A stretch of DNA of 64,000 nucleotides from Candidatus Bathyarchaeota archaeon (lineage in GTDB: Archaea; Thermoproteota; Bathyarchaeia; JAPDIZ01). The DNA lies in assembly GCA_029259355.1 (NCBI GenBank), contig JAPDIZ010000002.1:372001-436000 (forward strand), in the 5' to 3' direction. Of the stretch, positions 25,033 through 33,593 are shown piece by piece (position 1 is the stretch's first letter; the number at the start of each line of letters is the position of its first letter). Under the pieces are notes generated by a model. The model saw nothing but the letters and a program-made list of their open reading frames with translations. It was not told the origin of the DNA and searched no databases. A program made the position numbers and the translations under genes.

Positions 25033-25621
25033 CCAAGACGTACATCTCTGCGCTGTGCTTCCTACTGGCTTTAGGCTTGATGAGCTTCACGCTTCTGAAG
25101 CACGCCTTAACCTCTCTCACGAAGTCGCTGAGCATATCTCCCTCAAAGACTTTGGTGAAGAAGCTTCCTCCCCTCCTCAAAACCTCCTTCGCTACCTCTA
25201 GGGATGCATGAGCTAGCTCCATCTGCCTCGCGTGGTCTACTTCCCAAACCCCCGATATCTTGGGCGAGACATCAGAGATCACTACGTCAGCTCTTCTCGG
25301 GAGAGAGCTCTTTATGGCCTCTATAACGTCTCCAGACGTTATGTCAGCTACTATGAATGCCGCGCTGGGGTGGTCGAAGGGCTTTATGGGCACTAGATCG
25401 ACCCCCAGCACAAAGCCTTTGGGGCCAACGGCCTCTAGCGCCGCCACCATCCACCCGCCAGGTGCTGCGCCCAAATCCACTACAACGTCTCCGCTCTTGA
25501 TGAGCTTGTGCTTGTCGATGACCTCCTTTAGCTTGAAGTAGGCTCTGCTCCTCAAGCCCCTTTCTCTAGCCATTCGGTGGTATACGTCTCTCTTTCTCCG
25601 CTCCTTCCAGTAGCTGCTCAT
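25010..25621 (-). CDS. rlmE: 23S rRNA 2'-O-ribose methyltransferase (FtsJ/RlmE)
   Basis: The 203-residue protein has the FtsJ signatures: RSRAYFKLKEVIDKHKLIKS, SAM motif VVDLGAAPGGWMVAALEAVG, and the K-D-K-E tetrad with D in VISDVSPKISG and K in GGSFFTKVFEG. It methylates the A-loop uridine of 23S rRNA or a tRNA position. I use ATG 25621; a TTG immediately before is also in frame. It follows the TFE-beta gene by 10 bp. Confidence 0.93.
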   Translation of the reverse strand: MSSYWKERRKRDVYHRMARERGLRSRAYFKLKEVIDKHKLIKSGDVVVDLGAAPGGWMVAALEAVGPKGFVLGVDLVPIKPFDHPSAAFIVADITSGDVIEAIKSSLPRRADVVISDVSPKISGVWEVDHARQMELAHASLEVAKEVLRRGGSFFTKVFEGDMLSDFVREVKACFRSVKLIKPKASRKHSAEMYVLARGFVGA

Positions 25622-25631
25622 CAAGCTCTAC

Positions 25632-26024
25632 CTACTGCTCAGCCACTTCCTCCCCCGGGTTCTTCGACGCAGCCTTTGCCGCGTTTTGGAGAAGCCACTT
25701 CTCCAGCCGCTCACACCGCTCTGGCGAGATCATCCCTCCTGGGTAGCACTTGTCGCTGTCGGGGCAAGCTATGCACGGCACACCAACAAGGGAGTCAAAA
25801 GTCGGTGGCTGGTGCTTAGCGATCAGCCTATAGGTCCAGCGCCCCTCGTAGAGCTCCTGCTCTCTGTAGATGAGGCCCTTTCTCTCAAGCCTCAGCGCAA
25901 GTCTAGATCCCTCTCGGCTGCTCGCGCCCAAAGCTCTCCAGAGATCTCGCTGCCTAATCCCCTCCTTGCCGTGGCTTGCGATGATCTGCAGCGCCTGCTG
26001 CTCTAAGTCGTTCTTCCTAGGCAT
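25632..26024 (-). CDS. TFE-beta-like transcription factor (RPC34/39 homologue, Fe-S)
   Basis: The 130-residue protein has a winged-helix region (ALQIIASHGKEGIRQRDLWR; ALGASSREGSRLALRLERKG) and then four cysteines, GVPCIACPDSDKC and C in ISPERCERL (C-x2-C-x5-C-x10-C), ending in a short helix. This layout is that of archaeal TFE-beta, homologue of RNA polymerase III subunit hRPC39, whose cysteines hold a [4Fe-4S] cluster. With TFE-alpha it helps open promoters. It starts at ATG 26024 and is the first gene before rlmE. Confidence 0.7.
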   Translation of the reverse strand: MPRKNDLEQQALQIIASHGKEGIRQRDLWRALGASSREGSRLALRLERKGLIYREQELYEGRWTYRLIAKHQPPTFDSLVGVPCIACPDSDKCYPGGMISPERCERLEKWLLQNAAKAASKNPGEEVAEQ

Positions 26025-26114
26025 CTCCGAGTTCTTCCTAGTGCGCGAGCTCGTTGGTGTTGGAGAGGATGTGCTTCATGAGAGAATTGGTCAAATGACA
26101 ATATTAATCTTCGG

Positions 26115-26426
26115 TTACTGCCTATCCACCTCAAACTCTATGATGGTGACTATGTCGTCGTCTCCCAGCTTTGGGTAGAACCTCCTCAGCTCGCGCTTTA
26201 GCCTCTGAACGCTTCGGTAGCCATCTTTCCGAGCATCTGCGTTGGTAAGCTCCGAAACGCGCTTGAGAGATACGCGGACGATCTGTGCTGTGGCAAAGGG
26301 CTTGTTGTCAGCGGTTAGCACCACCACGTCGCCGGGCTTTACCTGCCGAATCCCCCTCCTTATGGTGGCCCTCTTCTTGCCCGAGAGTATCTTCTGCACG
26401 TACTTGGGGTCGAAGTCAATCCTCAC
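26115..26426 (-). CDS. ASCH/PUA-like domain protein
   Basis: The start is placed at GTG 26426 (MRIDFDPKYVQKILSGKKRA), with GAGGAGGG just upstream inside the tmcA 3' end. The 103-residue product shows the ASCH pattern: Lys-rich TIRRG after the first helix, KPGDVVVLTADNKPFATAQI strands and a conserved basic face. ASCH domains bind RNA or modified nucleotides. Overlap with tmcA is 11 bp, suggesting co-transcription and possibly a tRNA-linked role. Confidence 0.75.
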   Translation of the reverse strand: MRIDFDPKYVQKILSGKKRATIRRGIRQVKPGDVVVLTADNKPFATAQIVRVSLKRVSELTNADARKDGYRSVQRLKRELRRFYPKLGDDDIVTIIEFEVDRQ

Positions 26427-28728
26427 CCTCCACAGCCCTCCTCGCGAGGTCGAGCAGCGTCGAGTCCATGAGCGTGAAGAACTCCTTTTCATCCATCCGA
26501 AGGTCCTTCATCGCCTTGCTCCACCGCTTCTTCTTCAAAACCTTCTCCACCAGTATCCTCTTGGCGTCGAGGGAGTACTCCCCTCCTCCTCTTACGAAGA
26601 ACTGAGTCACTAGTTTGTACAGAACCTCGGAGACAGCTGGGTAGGAGAGCTTGCCTTTCATGTAGCTCTGAAGCTTCCTCTTCTCCAGCTCCGAAATCGG
26701 CAGCGAGTAGGTGTGCTTTGAGGCTTCGAAGATCTCAACCGCAACCTCTGGGTCCATGTGGAGGTAGAAGTTGTCCATCTCGATGGCTAGTCTCTCCTTG
26801 GCAAGCCTGGCTATGTCATCTACGATTCTCTCCAAGCTTGGATCGAAGGGCTTTATCACGAAAACCGTGTACTCGCCTGTTTGCTTGTTGCGGTGTGGGG
26901 ATACGTGGAAGGGCTTGTAGCCGTTTTTGAGCCAAAACCTCATCAGCTCAGGGTTTGCGCCAAAGCCAGCCCCCACCCAGCTGAAGCCGTTTTCGAGCGC
27001 ATAGCGCTCAAGCATCTTAAGCGCATAAGTGCCTATTCCTTGGCGCATAACCGATGGGTGTGTGGCTATCCTCACGACGCGAAGCCCCCTCTGCATAGCG
27101 AACTCGGAGAAGCTGTAGTACCCCACCATGGTGGTTGGGAAGATGTTGCCCGGCATAGAGGGGTGCTCCTCGATCACCCTGATCTGGTCCTCAGCCAACC
27201 CGCCCTCCATGGCGACGTGGAGAGCGCCCACGATGCTGTGGTCGGAGGCGGTTCTTATGGCAAAGGCCAGCTGGTTGGGTATGTCAGCTAGGAGCAGGAG
27301 GTCTCTGGGGTTGTTTCTGTAGTGGGCGAAGGTGTAGATGCCCATAAAGCCCCTAAGGTCTTCGTCATCACCCAAGAACAGCTTCTCCAAATCAAGCTTT
27401 TCAAAAACCAAGTTGCTGCGCTCCACGTCCTCTAGGTCTCGCTGGCTCAGCTTGGCTGGCTCAGCGTCTAGCACAAAGGTTTCGTAGAGCCACTGCTCAA
27501 CAGGGTCGCCTACGCCATATCTTATGGGGGTTTCCATGCGGACGATGTGTGTTTCGAACATCTGCTGAAGCTTTGGCAAGAGCCTAACCTGAAAGCTCCT
27601 ACCCGTTCCCTCGTAGCCGTGGGTGGTTGTGGCGTATATCAGGTGGTTGAACTCCTCGAGGTATTCGAGGAGTATGGGGACGTATATGCCAGCTGCTTCG
27701 TCCATCACCAAATAATCGCAGCGCTCTCCAAAGACATCTACTGGCGACAAGTACTCAATTCTGCACATCCTTGAGTCGATGAAGCCTTCCTTGAACTCGT
27801 GCTTAACCCCGAGCGTGCTCAGAGCCTTTGAGGCGAACTTGAAGAGCTCAGAAGCGTTTTCGTAAGACGGGGCGGTGACTGCCACCTTGACCGGCTTGCC
27901 CTTTGTGTTGTAGTTTACGAAAGAGAGCCCAGCTATCCCTATGCCCAGAGCAGCTGACTTGCCCCTGCCTCTGTCAGCGATTATGGCGAACGCTTTCCTC
28001 CCCTTCCTCTCTATCATCGCTTGGAGCTTTTCGAGTACTTCGACCTGATCCTGAGTAAGCGCCATCCTGAACAGCGACTTGGGAAACTTAGCTGATTTAG
28101 GGGGCTTCGGCTTGGGCCTCGCCCTAATCTTTGGAGGCTCGGGCTCGCTGGGCTCTACCAAAACCCTCTGCGAATCCGCGTCGTAGACGTATACGCTTGG
28201 GTTGGAGAGGAGCTTGGTCACCACTCTCCTCAGGTAGATGTTCCTAACCTCCTCGAGGGAGTAGGGAGGGGTGAGCAGAAGCTCGTGCGAAACAAGCTTC
28301 GCATTTCTCCACTCCTCGAGGGGTGGGCAGGCGATCACCACAAACCCAAGTCCCCGAACGGTCTCTACACAGATCCCCACCTCGTTGGGCGGGAAGTCCG
28401 CGTGTGCGTCTATTATCAAGTTGTCGAAGGTTCTCCCCATCATCTCCCTAACCTTGGGTATGGGGAAAACCTCTACCTCGAAGTCCATGTTCAGCGACTC
28501 TACGAGGAAGTTCTTCGTAGCCTCTACCTCCTCCCCATCAACGCTCCCAACGTAGGCAACCTCGTTTCCAACACCGAAGTCGCGGGAGAAGACGCATATT
28601 TCAGTTGCAGCTCTCAAGCTGTTTTCACGGCTTCCACAAACCACGAACAGCCTACGATGGGAAAACGCCTTTGCATACCTAGCAGCTTTTTCCACCAGTT
28701 GATACAGCACACGCTCCATAGCGACCAC
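26416..28728 (-). CDS. tmcA: tRNA(Met) cytidine acetyltransferase TmcA
   Basis: The 770-residue protein has the family order: DUF1726-type N-domain, RecD-like helicase with Walker A IIADRGRGKSAALGIGIAGL near 250, GNAT acetyltransferase with LRVVRIATHPSVMRQGIGTY near 565, and a helical C-tail. TmcA/Nat10/Kre33 enzymes acetylate cytidine to ac4C in tRNA and, in archaea, rRNA, which matters at high temperature. GTG 28728 or ATG 28719 is the start. The ASCH gene follows with an overlap. Confidence 0.95.
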   Translation of the reverse strand: MVAMERVLYQLVEKAARYAKAFSHRRLFVVCGSRENSLRAATEICVFSRDFGVGNEVAYVGSVDGEEVEATKNFLVESLNMDFEVEVFPIPKVREMMGRTFDNLIIDAHADFPPNEVGICVETVRGLGFVVIACPPLEEWRNAKLVSHELLLTPPYSLEEVRNIYLRRVVTKLLSNPSVYVYDADSQRVLVEPSEPEPPKIRARPKPKPPKSAKFPKSLFRMALTQDQVEVLEKLQAMIERKGRKAFAIIADRGRGKSAALGIGIAGLSFVNYNTKGKPVKVAVTAPSYENASELFKFASKALSTLGVKHEFKEGFIDSRMCRIEYLSPVDVFGERCDYLVMDEAAGIYVPILLEYLEEFNHLIYATTTHGYEGTGRSFQVRLLPKLQQMFETHIVRMETPIRYGVGDPVEQWLYETFVLDAEPAKLSQRDLEDVERSNLVFEKLDLEKLFLGDDEDLRGFMGIYTFAHYRNNPRDLLLLADIPNQLAFAIRTASDHSIVGALHVAMEGGLAEDQIRVIEEHPSMPGNIFPTTMVGYYSFSEFAMQRGLRVVRIATHPSVMRQGIGTYALKMLERYALENGFSWVGAGFGANPELMRFWLKNGYKPFHVSPHRNKQTGEYTVFVIKPFDPSLERIVDDIARLAKERLAIEMDNFYLHMDPEVAVEIFEASKHTYSLPISELEKRKLQSYMKGKLSYPAVSEVLYKLVTQFFVRGGGEYSLDAKRILVEKVLKKKRWSKAMKDLRMDEKEFFTLMDSTLLDLARRAVEGED

Positions 28729-28742
28729 AGCCGCGCAAACCT

Positions 28743-29660
28743 TTAGCGCTGAGAGGCTTGCTCCATCCTCTCGTAGTAGTGGAAGTATCCGCTCACGTTT
28801 AGCTCGGTCTCAGCTCGCAGATCCCAGCTAGACCTGTATTCGTTTACTCTCTCAGACTCGCTGCTGTAGTGAGACATGACCACATCCACAGCCTTCTCCA
28901 AGCTTTGTGTAGACTCCCACACCGGCTTGATTAAGTCATCCCACTCCCTCAAAACCTCTTTGAAACGCCTAAGCATTTCGTCAGCATCTCGCGAAAAGCC
29001 GTAGTGCGTGTAGCAGATGATCTCGGGGTTAAGCGAGGCGATGCGCCCAGCAGTGGATACGCTTTTTTCAAGGTCGAAGTCGGGCGGCGGAGTGCTCGGT
29101 ATGAGGACGTCTGCTTCAGGGGTGTACATCCCCACAGCATCGCCTGCGAAGAGCGCTCGAAGCCTATTTTTGTACAGCACTATGTGATGCCTAGCGTGCC
29201 CAAGAGACTCCAAAATCGTGAGCGCGCTTCTCCCCAGCTCTATTCGAAGCCCATTGGTAGCCTCCACTAGCCTGCTGCGATCAACAGGGATCATCTCGCC
29301 AAACTCCTCAAGCGATTCTGGCACAGCTTTCCTAGCGTTCTCCATCAACCTAGAGGAATCGGCTAGGTGCTTCAGCCCGCGGGGGTGGACGTACACCCTT
29401 GCATTGGGGAGCTCCCTCACCAAATAGCCCGTAGCGCCAGCGTGGTCTAGGTAAATATGCGTAACCGCGACGCAGATTATCTGATCGAGGTTAGCTCCAA
29501 CTTGCTTAAGCTCGTATAACACGTTTTTGTAGGATTTTGCCGAGCCTGTCTCGATAAGCGCACTCTTGCCCTCGCCAACGAGGTAGGCTGCTACGCCTAT
29601 TGTCCAAAATCTCGTGTCGATTAGGTACACCGAGTCCTCTATCATTGCGGTTTTGCTCAT
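28743..29660 (-). CDS. Metallo-beta-lactamase-fold hydrolase
   Basis: The 305-residue MBL-fold protein has AVTHIYLDHAGATGYL, in which the usual HxHxDH is HxYxDH: the second His is replaced by Tyr. Other ligands are visible: H in GHARHHIVLY and D in FAGDAVGMY. This variant occurs in archaeal and bacterial MBL hydrolases of unknown substrate. A helical C-terminal region of about 90 residues follows. It starts at ATG 29660, is divergent from the phosphatase gene, and precedes tmcA by 14 bp. Confidence 0.82.
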   Translation of the reverse strand: MSKTAMIEDSVYLIDTRFWTIGVAAYLVGEGKSALIETGSAKSYKNVLYELKQVGANLDQIICVAVTHIYLDHAGATGYLVRELPNARVYVHPRGLKHLADSSRLMENARKAVPESLEEFGEMIPVDRSRLVEATNGLRIELGRSALTILESLGHARHHIVLYKNRLRALFAGDAVGMYTPEADVLIPSTPPPDFDLEKSVSTAGRIASLNPEIICYTHYGFSRDADEMLRRFKEVLREWDDLIKPVWESTQSLEKAVDVVMSHYSSESERVNEYRSSWDLRAETELNVSGYFHYYERMEQASQR

Positions 29661-29737
29661 GCCCAGCCCCTTCCGAGGCGGCTTCGCTTTATATTCGATG
29701 CAATAGCTTTAACCATTGCCTCGATGGGGCGGAGAGC

Positions 29738-30208
29738 TTGTGGAGGGGAGGAAGGCCCCCAAACTTCAGCTGGCTAATCCCCCGCGAGGTAGCGGGGAGT
29801 GGATTGCCCAACGAAGGAAGCATGGAGTGGCTCTTCAACAAGGGCGTCAGAGCCATCCTGACTCTGCGCGAGCACCCACTCCCAACCCACTGGGTAGAGA
29901 AATACGGCTTTGACTACCTCTTCCTATACGTCGAGGACTTCCACGCCCCTACTCAAGAGCAGCTAGACCAAGCAATATCCTTCATGCACCGATGCATAAG
30001 CCAGGGAAAGCCCGTGCTAGCCCACTGCCTAGGCGGGTACGGAAGAACGGGTACTGTGTTGGCCGCATACCTCGTCAGCATCGGCTACTCCGCGAAGCAA
30101 GCTATTGCGGAGGTGAGGAGGAAGAGGCCCGGTTCTATAGAAGCTGGTGAGCAGGAAAACGCGGTTTACGTGTTTGAGAAGAGGCTCAGAGAGCGCCAGC
30201 TTCCCTGA
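29738..30208 (+). CDS. Dual-specificity-type protein phosphatase
   Basis: I start it at TTG 29738 (MWRGGRPPNFSWLIPREVAG) because GGGGCGGAG lies just upstream and the family begins with P-x-NF-W-I-x-x-x-x-AG. The 156-residue enzyme has the Cys-loop LAHCLGGYGRTGTVLAAYLV (HCx5R-T) and a general-acid region, YVEDFHAPTQEQL. It removes phosphate from proteins or small molecules. An upstream in-frame region would overlap the divergent MBL gene and looks non-coding. Confidence 0.85.
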   Translation: MWRGGRPPNFSWLIPREVAGSGLPNEGSMEWLFNKGVRAILTLREHPLPTHWVEKYGFDYLFLYVEDFHAPTQEQLDQAISFMHRCISQGKPVLAHCLGGYGRTGTVLAAYLVSIGYSAKQAIAEVRRKRPGSIEAGEQENAVYVFEKRLRERQLP

Positions 30209-30872
30209 GCGCTCGCTCCACCTCGCTCATGGTTATGTGAGCAGAGATATGCATTAGGCTATCGCCTATCAAGCGGTCGATTTCTGCTGACGCAAGGCAG
30301 GGGTAGTACTGGTGCTCTAACCCAGCTACTCTCACAGCTTCTTCCACGGAGACGCCGATGAGGTTTTGAGCGACGTAGTATGAGGACCCGCAGGGAGCGC
30401 TTCTGACAACCTCGACGGAGGCTATTCTACCCGAGTCTACGCGGATTTTGAAGGATGGCCGCCCAAACCTAGAGGCAAATTGATCTACAATGGGGTGGCC
30501 TACCTCAGTAAGCGAGCAAAAAGGCCTCGGAAACACTGCAAAAATGCCTTTCTCCTTCAGCATCTCCTCTACTTGATTCTTTAGCCCAAGCCTTATCCGC
30601 GAGGTGTCTATAGGAGCTACCACAGCCCCCGTACCAGTTTTTTCGCACACAAGGGGCAGCGTGAACAGGAGGTCTGGGTGAGTGAGTAGCCCTAAGACGA
30701 GGTCTGCCTTCGGCACCTCTCTAGGGGCATAGGGGGAGGGGTCCTCGACATATTCGGGGAGGTTTTGAGGAAACTGATGGACCCCAACGATCCAGTTTGA
30801 AAAGCCTCTTCTTATGATGTTGTCTACGATCCTCCTTCCATACTCTCCATCTACGAGTGCGTATATCCTCAA
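30186..30872 (-). CDS. DUF166 family protein
   Basis: The 228-residue archaeal protein matches DUF166 by its start (MRIYALVDGEYGRRIVDNII), mid-region FAVFPRPFCSLTE and the conserved SAPCGSSYYVAQNLIG with a Cys. The function is not established. The start is TTG 30872 in a TTGA overlap with the stop of the upstream gene, so the two are coupled. It is convergent with the phosphatase gene (23-bp overlap). Confidence 0.75.
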   Translation of the reverse strand: MRIYALVDGEYGRRIVDNIIRRGFSNWIVGVHQFPQNLPEYVEDPSPYAPREVPKADLVLGLLTHPDLLFTLPLVCEKTGTGAVVAPIDTSRIRLGLKNQVEEMLKEKGIFAVFPRPFCSLTEVGHPIVDQFASRFGRPSFKIRVDSGRIASVEVVRSAPCGSSYYVAQNLIGVSVEEAVRVAGLEHQYYPCLASAEIDRLIGDSLMHISAHITMSEVERALREAGAL

Positions 30873-31294
30873 CTCTCAGCTCCCTGCTGGGCTTGGTGTT
30901 GAGCCCTAACCTCGTCTATAAAGGATTCGCTGAGTATGCCGGATGCAAAGAGGTTTACCAACGAGTTGGTGCTCGCCTCTCCTGTCAACCTGCCCATGTC
31001 GCCCTCCAAATGCCTCCACTTAAGCTTAGTCCTCCCGCTCTTTGAGTTGTAGATTATTCCGAGGACATTTCTGGCTCTGACAAACTGTACGTCACGTATC
31101 TGGCTAATGTACTCCTTTTGCTCAGCTTCTACGTAAAGAGAGCCCGATTCCCCAAACCTCTCGGGAAAGATGTTGGGGTCCTTCAGAAACTTCTTGGGGA
31201 TGAAGGTTTGGCAGGTGTTGTAGATTAGGAACGTTCTGAACTTGCGCAGGGGGCAGACCACGTCGATGTGCACCATGCCGAGGCGCTCCCCCAA
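30869..31294 (-). CDS. Uncharacterised archaeal protein
   Basis: This protein of 135-141 residues is soluble and alpha/beta, with VDVVCPLRKFRTFLIYNTCQ at the N-end and a Gln-rich tail. Two cysteines near the N-terminus lack a metal motif. I recognise no family. ATG 31276 is the better start: a TATATA box at 31305-31310 would start RNA near 31280, leaving TTG 31294 outside or at the edge of the message. It is followed by DUF166 in a TTGA overlap. Confidence 0.6.
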   Translation of the reverse strand: MGERLGMVHIDVVCPLRKFRTFLIYNTCQTFIPKKFLKDPNIFPERFGESGSLYVEAEQKEYISQIRDVQFVRARNVLGIIYNSKSGRTKLKWRHLEGDMGRLTGEASTNSLVNLFASGILSESFIDEVRAQHQAQQGAES

Positions 31295-31302
31295 CCCCTA
31301 TG

Positions 31303-31310
31303 GATATATA
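31303..31310. promoter_or_regulatory. Palindromic TATA box shared by divergent genes
   Basis: GATATATA (core TATATA, self-complementary) sits 28-40 bp from both flanking starts (31276 on the minus strand and 31349 on the plus strand). A symmetric TATA could bind TBP in either orientation, with direction then set by flanking BRE sequences. Confidence 0.45.
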
Positions 31311-31348
31311 GGTTGGTCTTATCTCTTGCCGCGTAGGCGAGGAGAGAG

Positions 31349-31684
31349 ATGGCTGAGCGCATTATCAGGTGTAAGGTGATTTCGATACATCCAGCCCACG
31401 ACATCTTCGGAAACGAGTACGTTTGCATAGAGTTTGGAGTGGAGTCTCAGCCACCCCCAGCCTTCGCTGTGATGCCTAGGGATGTTCCTCAAGAGATAAG
31501 CGCCATAATGCCCATCATCAGCCAAATCCCAAAGATGTTTGGGCAGGCGAGAGCGTACGCGAAGAGGTTTGTGCTGTTTTTGACGCAGGATGAGTGGGGT
31601 TGGCTTGAGAAGAGGCCGCAGTATGGCGACGAGGTCGAGCTGGTGCTTAGGAGCGATGGAAGCTTTTCAATCCGCCTAATTTAA
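31349..31684 (+). CDS. Uncharacterised small archaeal protein
   Basis: The 111-residue soluble protein starts at ATG 31349 after GGAGAGAG. The N-terminal half is beta (IIRCKVISIHPAHDIFGNEY...) and the centre is a helix with PRDVPQEISAIMPIISQIPK. The pattern 'strand pair - Pro-rich AVMPRDVP - long helix - strands' is reminiscent of arcadin-1-like proteins, but I cannot confirm that. It is not followed by a crenactin gene; the branched-chain amino acid operon begins 213 bp later. Confidence 0.6.
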   Translation: MAERIIRCKVISIHPAHDIFGNEYVCIEFGVESQPPPAFAVMPRDVPQEISAIMPIISQIPKMFGQARAYAKRFVLFLTQDEWGWLEKRPQYGDEVELVLRSDGSFSIRLI

Positions 31685-31699
31685 GCAACTATTTTTGCA

Positions 31700-31714
31700 A
31701 AAAATTTTTAAACC
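31700..31714 (+). promoter_or_regulatory. TATA box of the ilv-leu operon
   Basis: AAAAATTTTTAAACC is a strong archaeal TATA element. RNA should begin about 25 bp downstream, near 31735, giving a leader of about 160 bases before the first codon of ilvB. That is unusually long for this genome, where many starts are leaderless. Confidence 0.55.
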
Positions 31715-31737
31715 CACTACCCGTCATCTATGGGCAT

Positions 31738-31847
31738 CTCCCATGGGGGAGCAGCGTAGGTGAGGTGTTGGGGGTTACTCTTAGAGGGGGTTTACCCCTT
31801 AATCGTGTAAACCCCTAGACTTCTCCATATCCTCGCGCCCCAACACC
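31738..31847 (+). promoter_or_regulatory. Structured leader RNA candidate of the ilv-leu operon
   Basis: Three pairings can be read in the leader. A small stem pairs CTCCC (31738-31742) with GGGAG (31747-31751). A perfect 10-bp outer stem pairs GGTGTTGGGG (31764-31773) with CCCCAACACC (31838-31847). A perfect 9-bp inner stem pairs GGGGTTTAC (31787-31795) with GTAAACCCC (31807-31815) around an 11-base loop. About 13 bases separate the two left arms and 22 the right arms, so this is a nested two-stem domain with internal loops. It lies wholly in the 5' leader, consistent with a riboswitch, an attenuator or a protein-binding RNA. No known class is recognised. Confidence 0.55.
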
Positions 31848-31897
31848 CTGACTCCGCCCCTACTTCTCCGCGCAAAACCTCTGTCGGGGGTTCTCTT

Positions 31898-33586
31898 TTG
31901 GTCGTTATGTCGGGCGCAAAAGCTTTGGTCGAAGCTCTGCGGCGGGAAAAGGTAGAGGTGATCTTCGGCCTACCAGGCGGAGCCATAATGCCCGTATACG
32001 ATGTGCTCTACGATTCCGACATCCGCCACGTATTGGTTAGGCACGAGCAGTGCGCTGCCCACGCTGCTGAGGGCTACGCAAGGGCTTCTGGGAGACCAGG
32101 TATCTGCATGGCCACCTCAGGACCGGGAGCGACCAACTTGGTTACGGGGATAACCGACGCCTACATGGATTCGGTGCCCGTAGTAGCCTTCACCGGGCAG
32201 GTACCGACGTTTATGGTGGGTAGAGACGCCTTCCAAGAAGCAGACATCATAGGCATAACCGCTCCCATAACCAAGCACAACTACCAGGTTCGGAGACCCG
32301 AAGACATCCCCTACGTGGTTAAGGAGGCGTTCTACATAGCCACCACGGGAAGGCCGGGGCCTGTATTGGTGGATCTGCCTAGGGATACGCAGGTGGGCGA
32401 AGCAGACATCGAGTTCCCCGAAAAAGTTAGCATAAGGGGCTACAAGCCCCAAACCACCCCCCACCCGCTTCAGGTGAAGAAAGCTGCTGAGATGCTGGTG
32501 AGGGCTGAGAAGCCCCTGATACTTGCTGGGGGAGGAGTGATCATCTCTGGCGCATCCAAGGAGCTCGTTGAGCTCGCCGAGTACTTGCTCATTCCGGTGT
32601 CGACGACGCTCATGGGCAAGGGGTGCTTCCCCGAAAACCACCCGCTTTCATTGGGCATGATGGGGATGCACGGAACCACAGCGTCCAACAAGGCAGTACT
32701 TGAAGCAGACCTCATCCTAGCGGTGGGCGTAAGGTTCTCCGACAGAACCACTGGCAAGTTCGACGAGTTCGCCCCAAAGGCTAAGATCATCCACGTAGAC
32801 ATAGACCCAGCCGAGATAGGCAAGAACATCCCCGTAGACGTGCCGATAGTGGGCGACGCAAAGACCACCCTCAGGAAGATACTGGATGCCGTCAAGTCGC
32901 TGAAGGAGGATAGGGTTAAGGAGACGCCTTGGGCTCAGAGGGTGGCTGAGCTCAAGAGAGAGTTTGAGGAATACGCTGAGAAGATGTGCCAAGGAGAGGG
33001 GCTCAAACCTCCCAAGCTGATGAAGCTGATGCGAGAGCTCCTCCCGCCCAAAGCAATAGTCACCACAGAGGTTGGGCAGAATCAGATGTGGGCTGCGCTG
33101 TACTTCAAGGCCTACCACCCAAGAACCTTCATCTCCTCTGGCGGCCTAGGAACCATGGGCTTCGGCTTTCCAGCCTCGATAGGAGCGAAAGCCGCTGCCC
33201 CCGACGTGCCGGTGGTGGACATCGCTGGAGACGGAAGCTTCCTCATGACTCAGCAAGAGCTCGCTTGCTCGGTTTCCGAGAACATACCAGTTACGGTAGT
33301 GATCCTCAACAACTCGATGCTTGGTATGGTTGCTCAGTGGCAGAGGCTGTTTTTCGACAGGAGATACGCCTCAACCAACTTGGGAGAGATACCCAACTTC
33401 GTCCAGCTAGCCAAGTCCTATGGAGCGGAGGGATACAGAGTCGATGATTACGACGAGTTCACCTCCGCTTTCAGAGATTCGATGAAGAACGAAGTGACGA
33501 CGGTGATAGACGTGCCCATTTCGCCAGAGGAGAACGTGTTTCCCATGGTCCCCGCTGGGAGAAGCTTTCGAGAGATGATCGTGTAG
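31898..33586 (+). CDS. ilvB: Acetolactate synthase large subunit
   Basis: The 562-residue ThDP enzyme condenses pyruvate with pyruvate or 2-oxobutyrate, the first common step to Val, Leu and Ile. The N-terminal VIFGLPGGAIMPVYDVLYD and VRHEQCAAHAAEGYARASGR contain the cofactor-activating Glu; the ThDP motif GDGSFLMTQQELACSVSENI carries Asp and the following Asn. TTG 31898 fits a GGGGGT site upstream; ATG 31907 is also possible. ilvN follows 7 bp later. Confidence 0.95.
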   Translation: MVVMSGAKALVEALRREKVEVIFGLPGGAIMPVYDVLYDSDIRHVLVRHEQCAAHAAEGYARASGRPGICMATSGPGATNLVTGITDAYMDSVPVVAFTGQVPTFMVGRDAFQEADIIGITAPITKHNYQVRRPEDIPYVVKEAFYIATTGRPGPVLVDLPRDTQVGEADIEFPEKVSIRGYKPQTTPHPLQVKKAAEMLVRAEKPLILAGGGVIISGASKELVELAEYLLIPVSTTLMGKGCFPENHPLSLGMMGMHGTTASNKAVLEADLILAVGVRFSDRTTGKFDEFAPKAKIIHVDIDPAEIGKNIPVDVPIVGDAKTTLRKILDAVKSLKEDRVKETPWAQRVAELKREFEEYAEKMCQGEGLKPPKLMKLMRELLPPKAIVTTEVGQNQMWAALYFKAYHPRTFISSGGLGTMGFGFPASIGAKAAAPDVPVVDIAGDGSFLMTQQELACSVSENIPVTVVILNNSMLGMVAQWQRLFFDRRYASTNLGEIPNFVQLAKSYGAEGYRVDDYDEFTSAFRDSMKNEVTTVIDVPISPEENVFPMVPAGRSFREMIV

Positions 33587-33593
33587 GAGGTGC

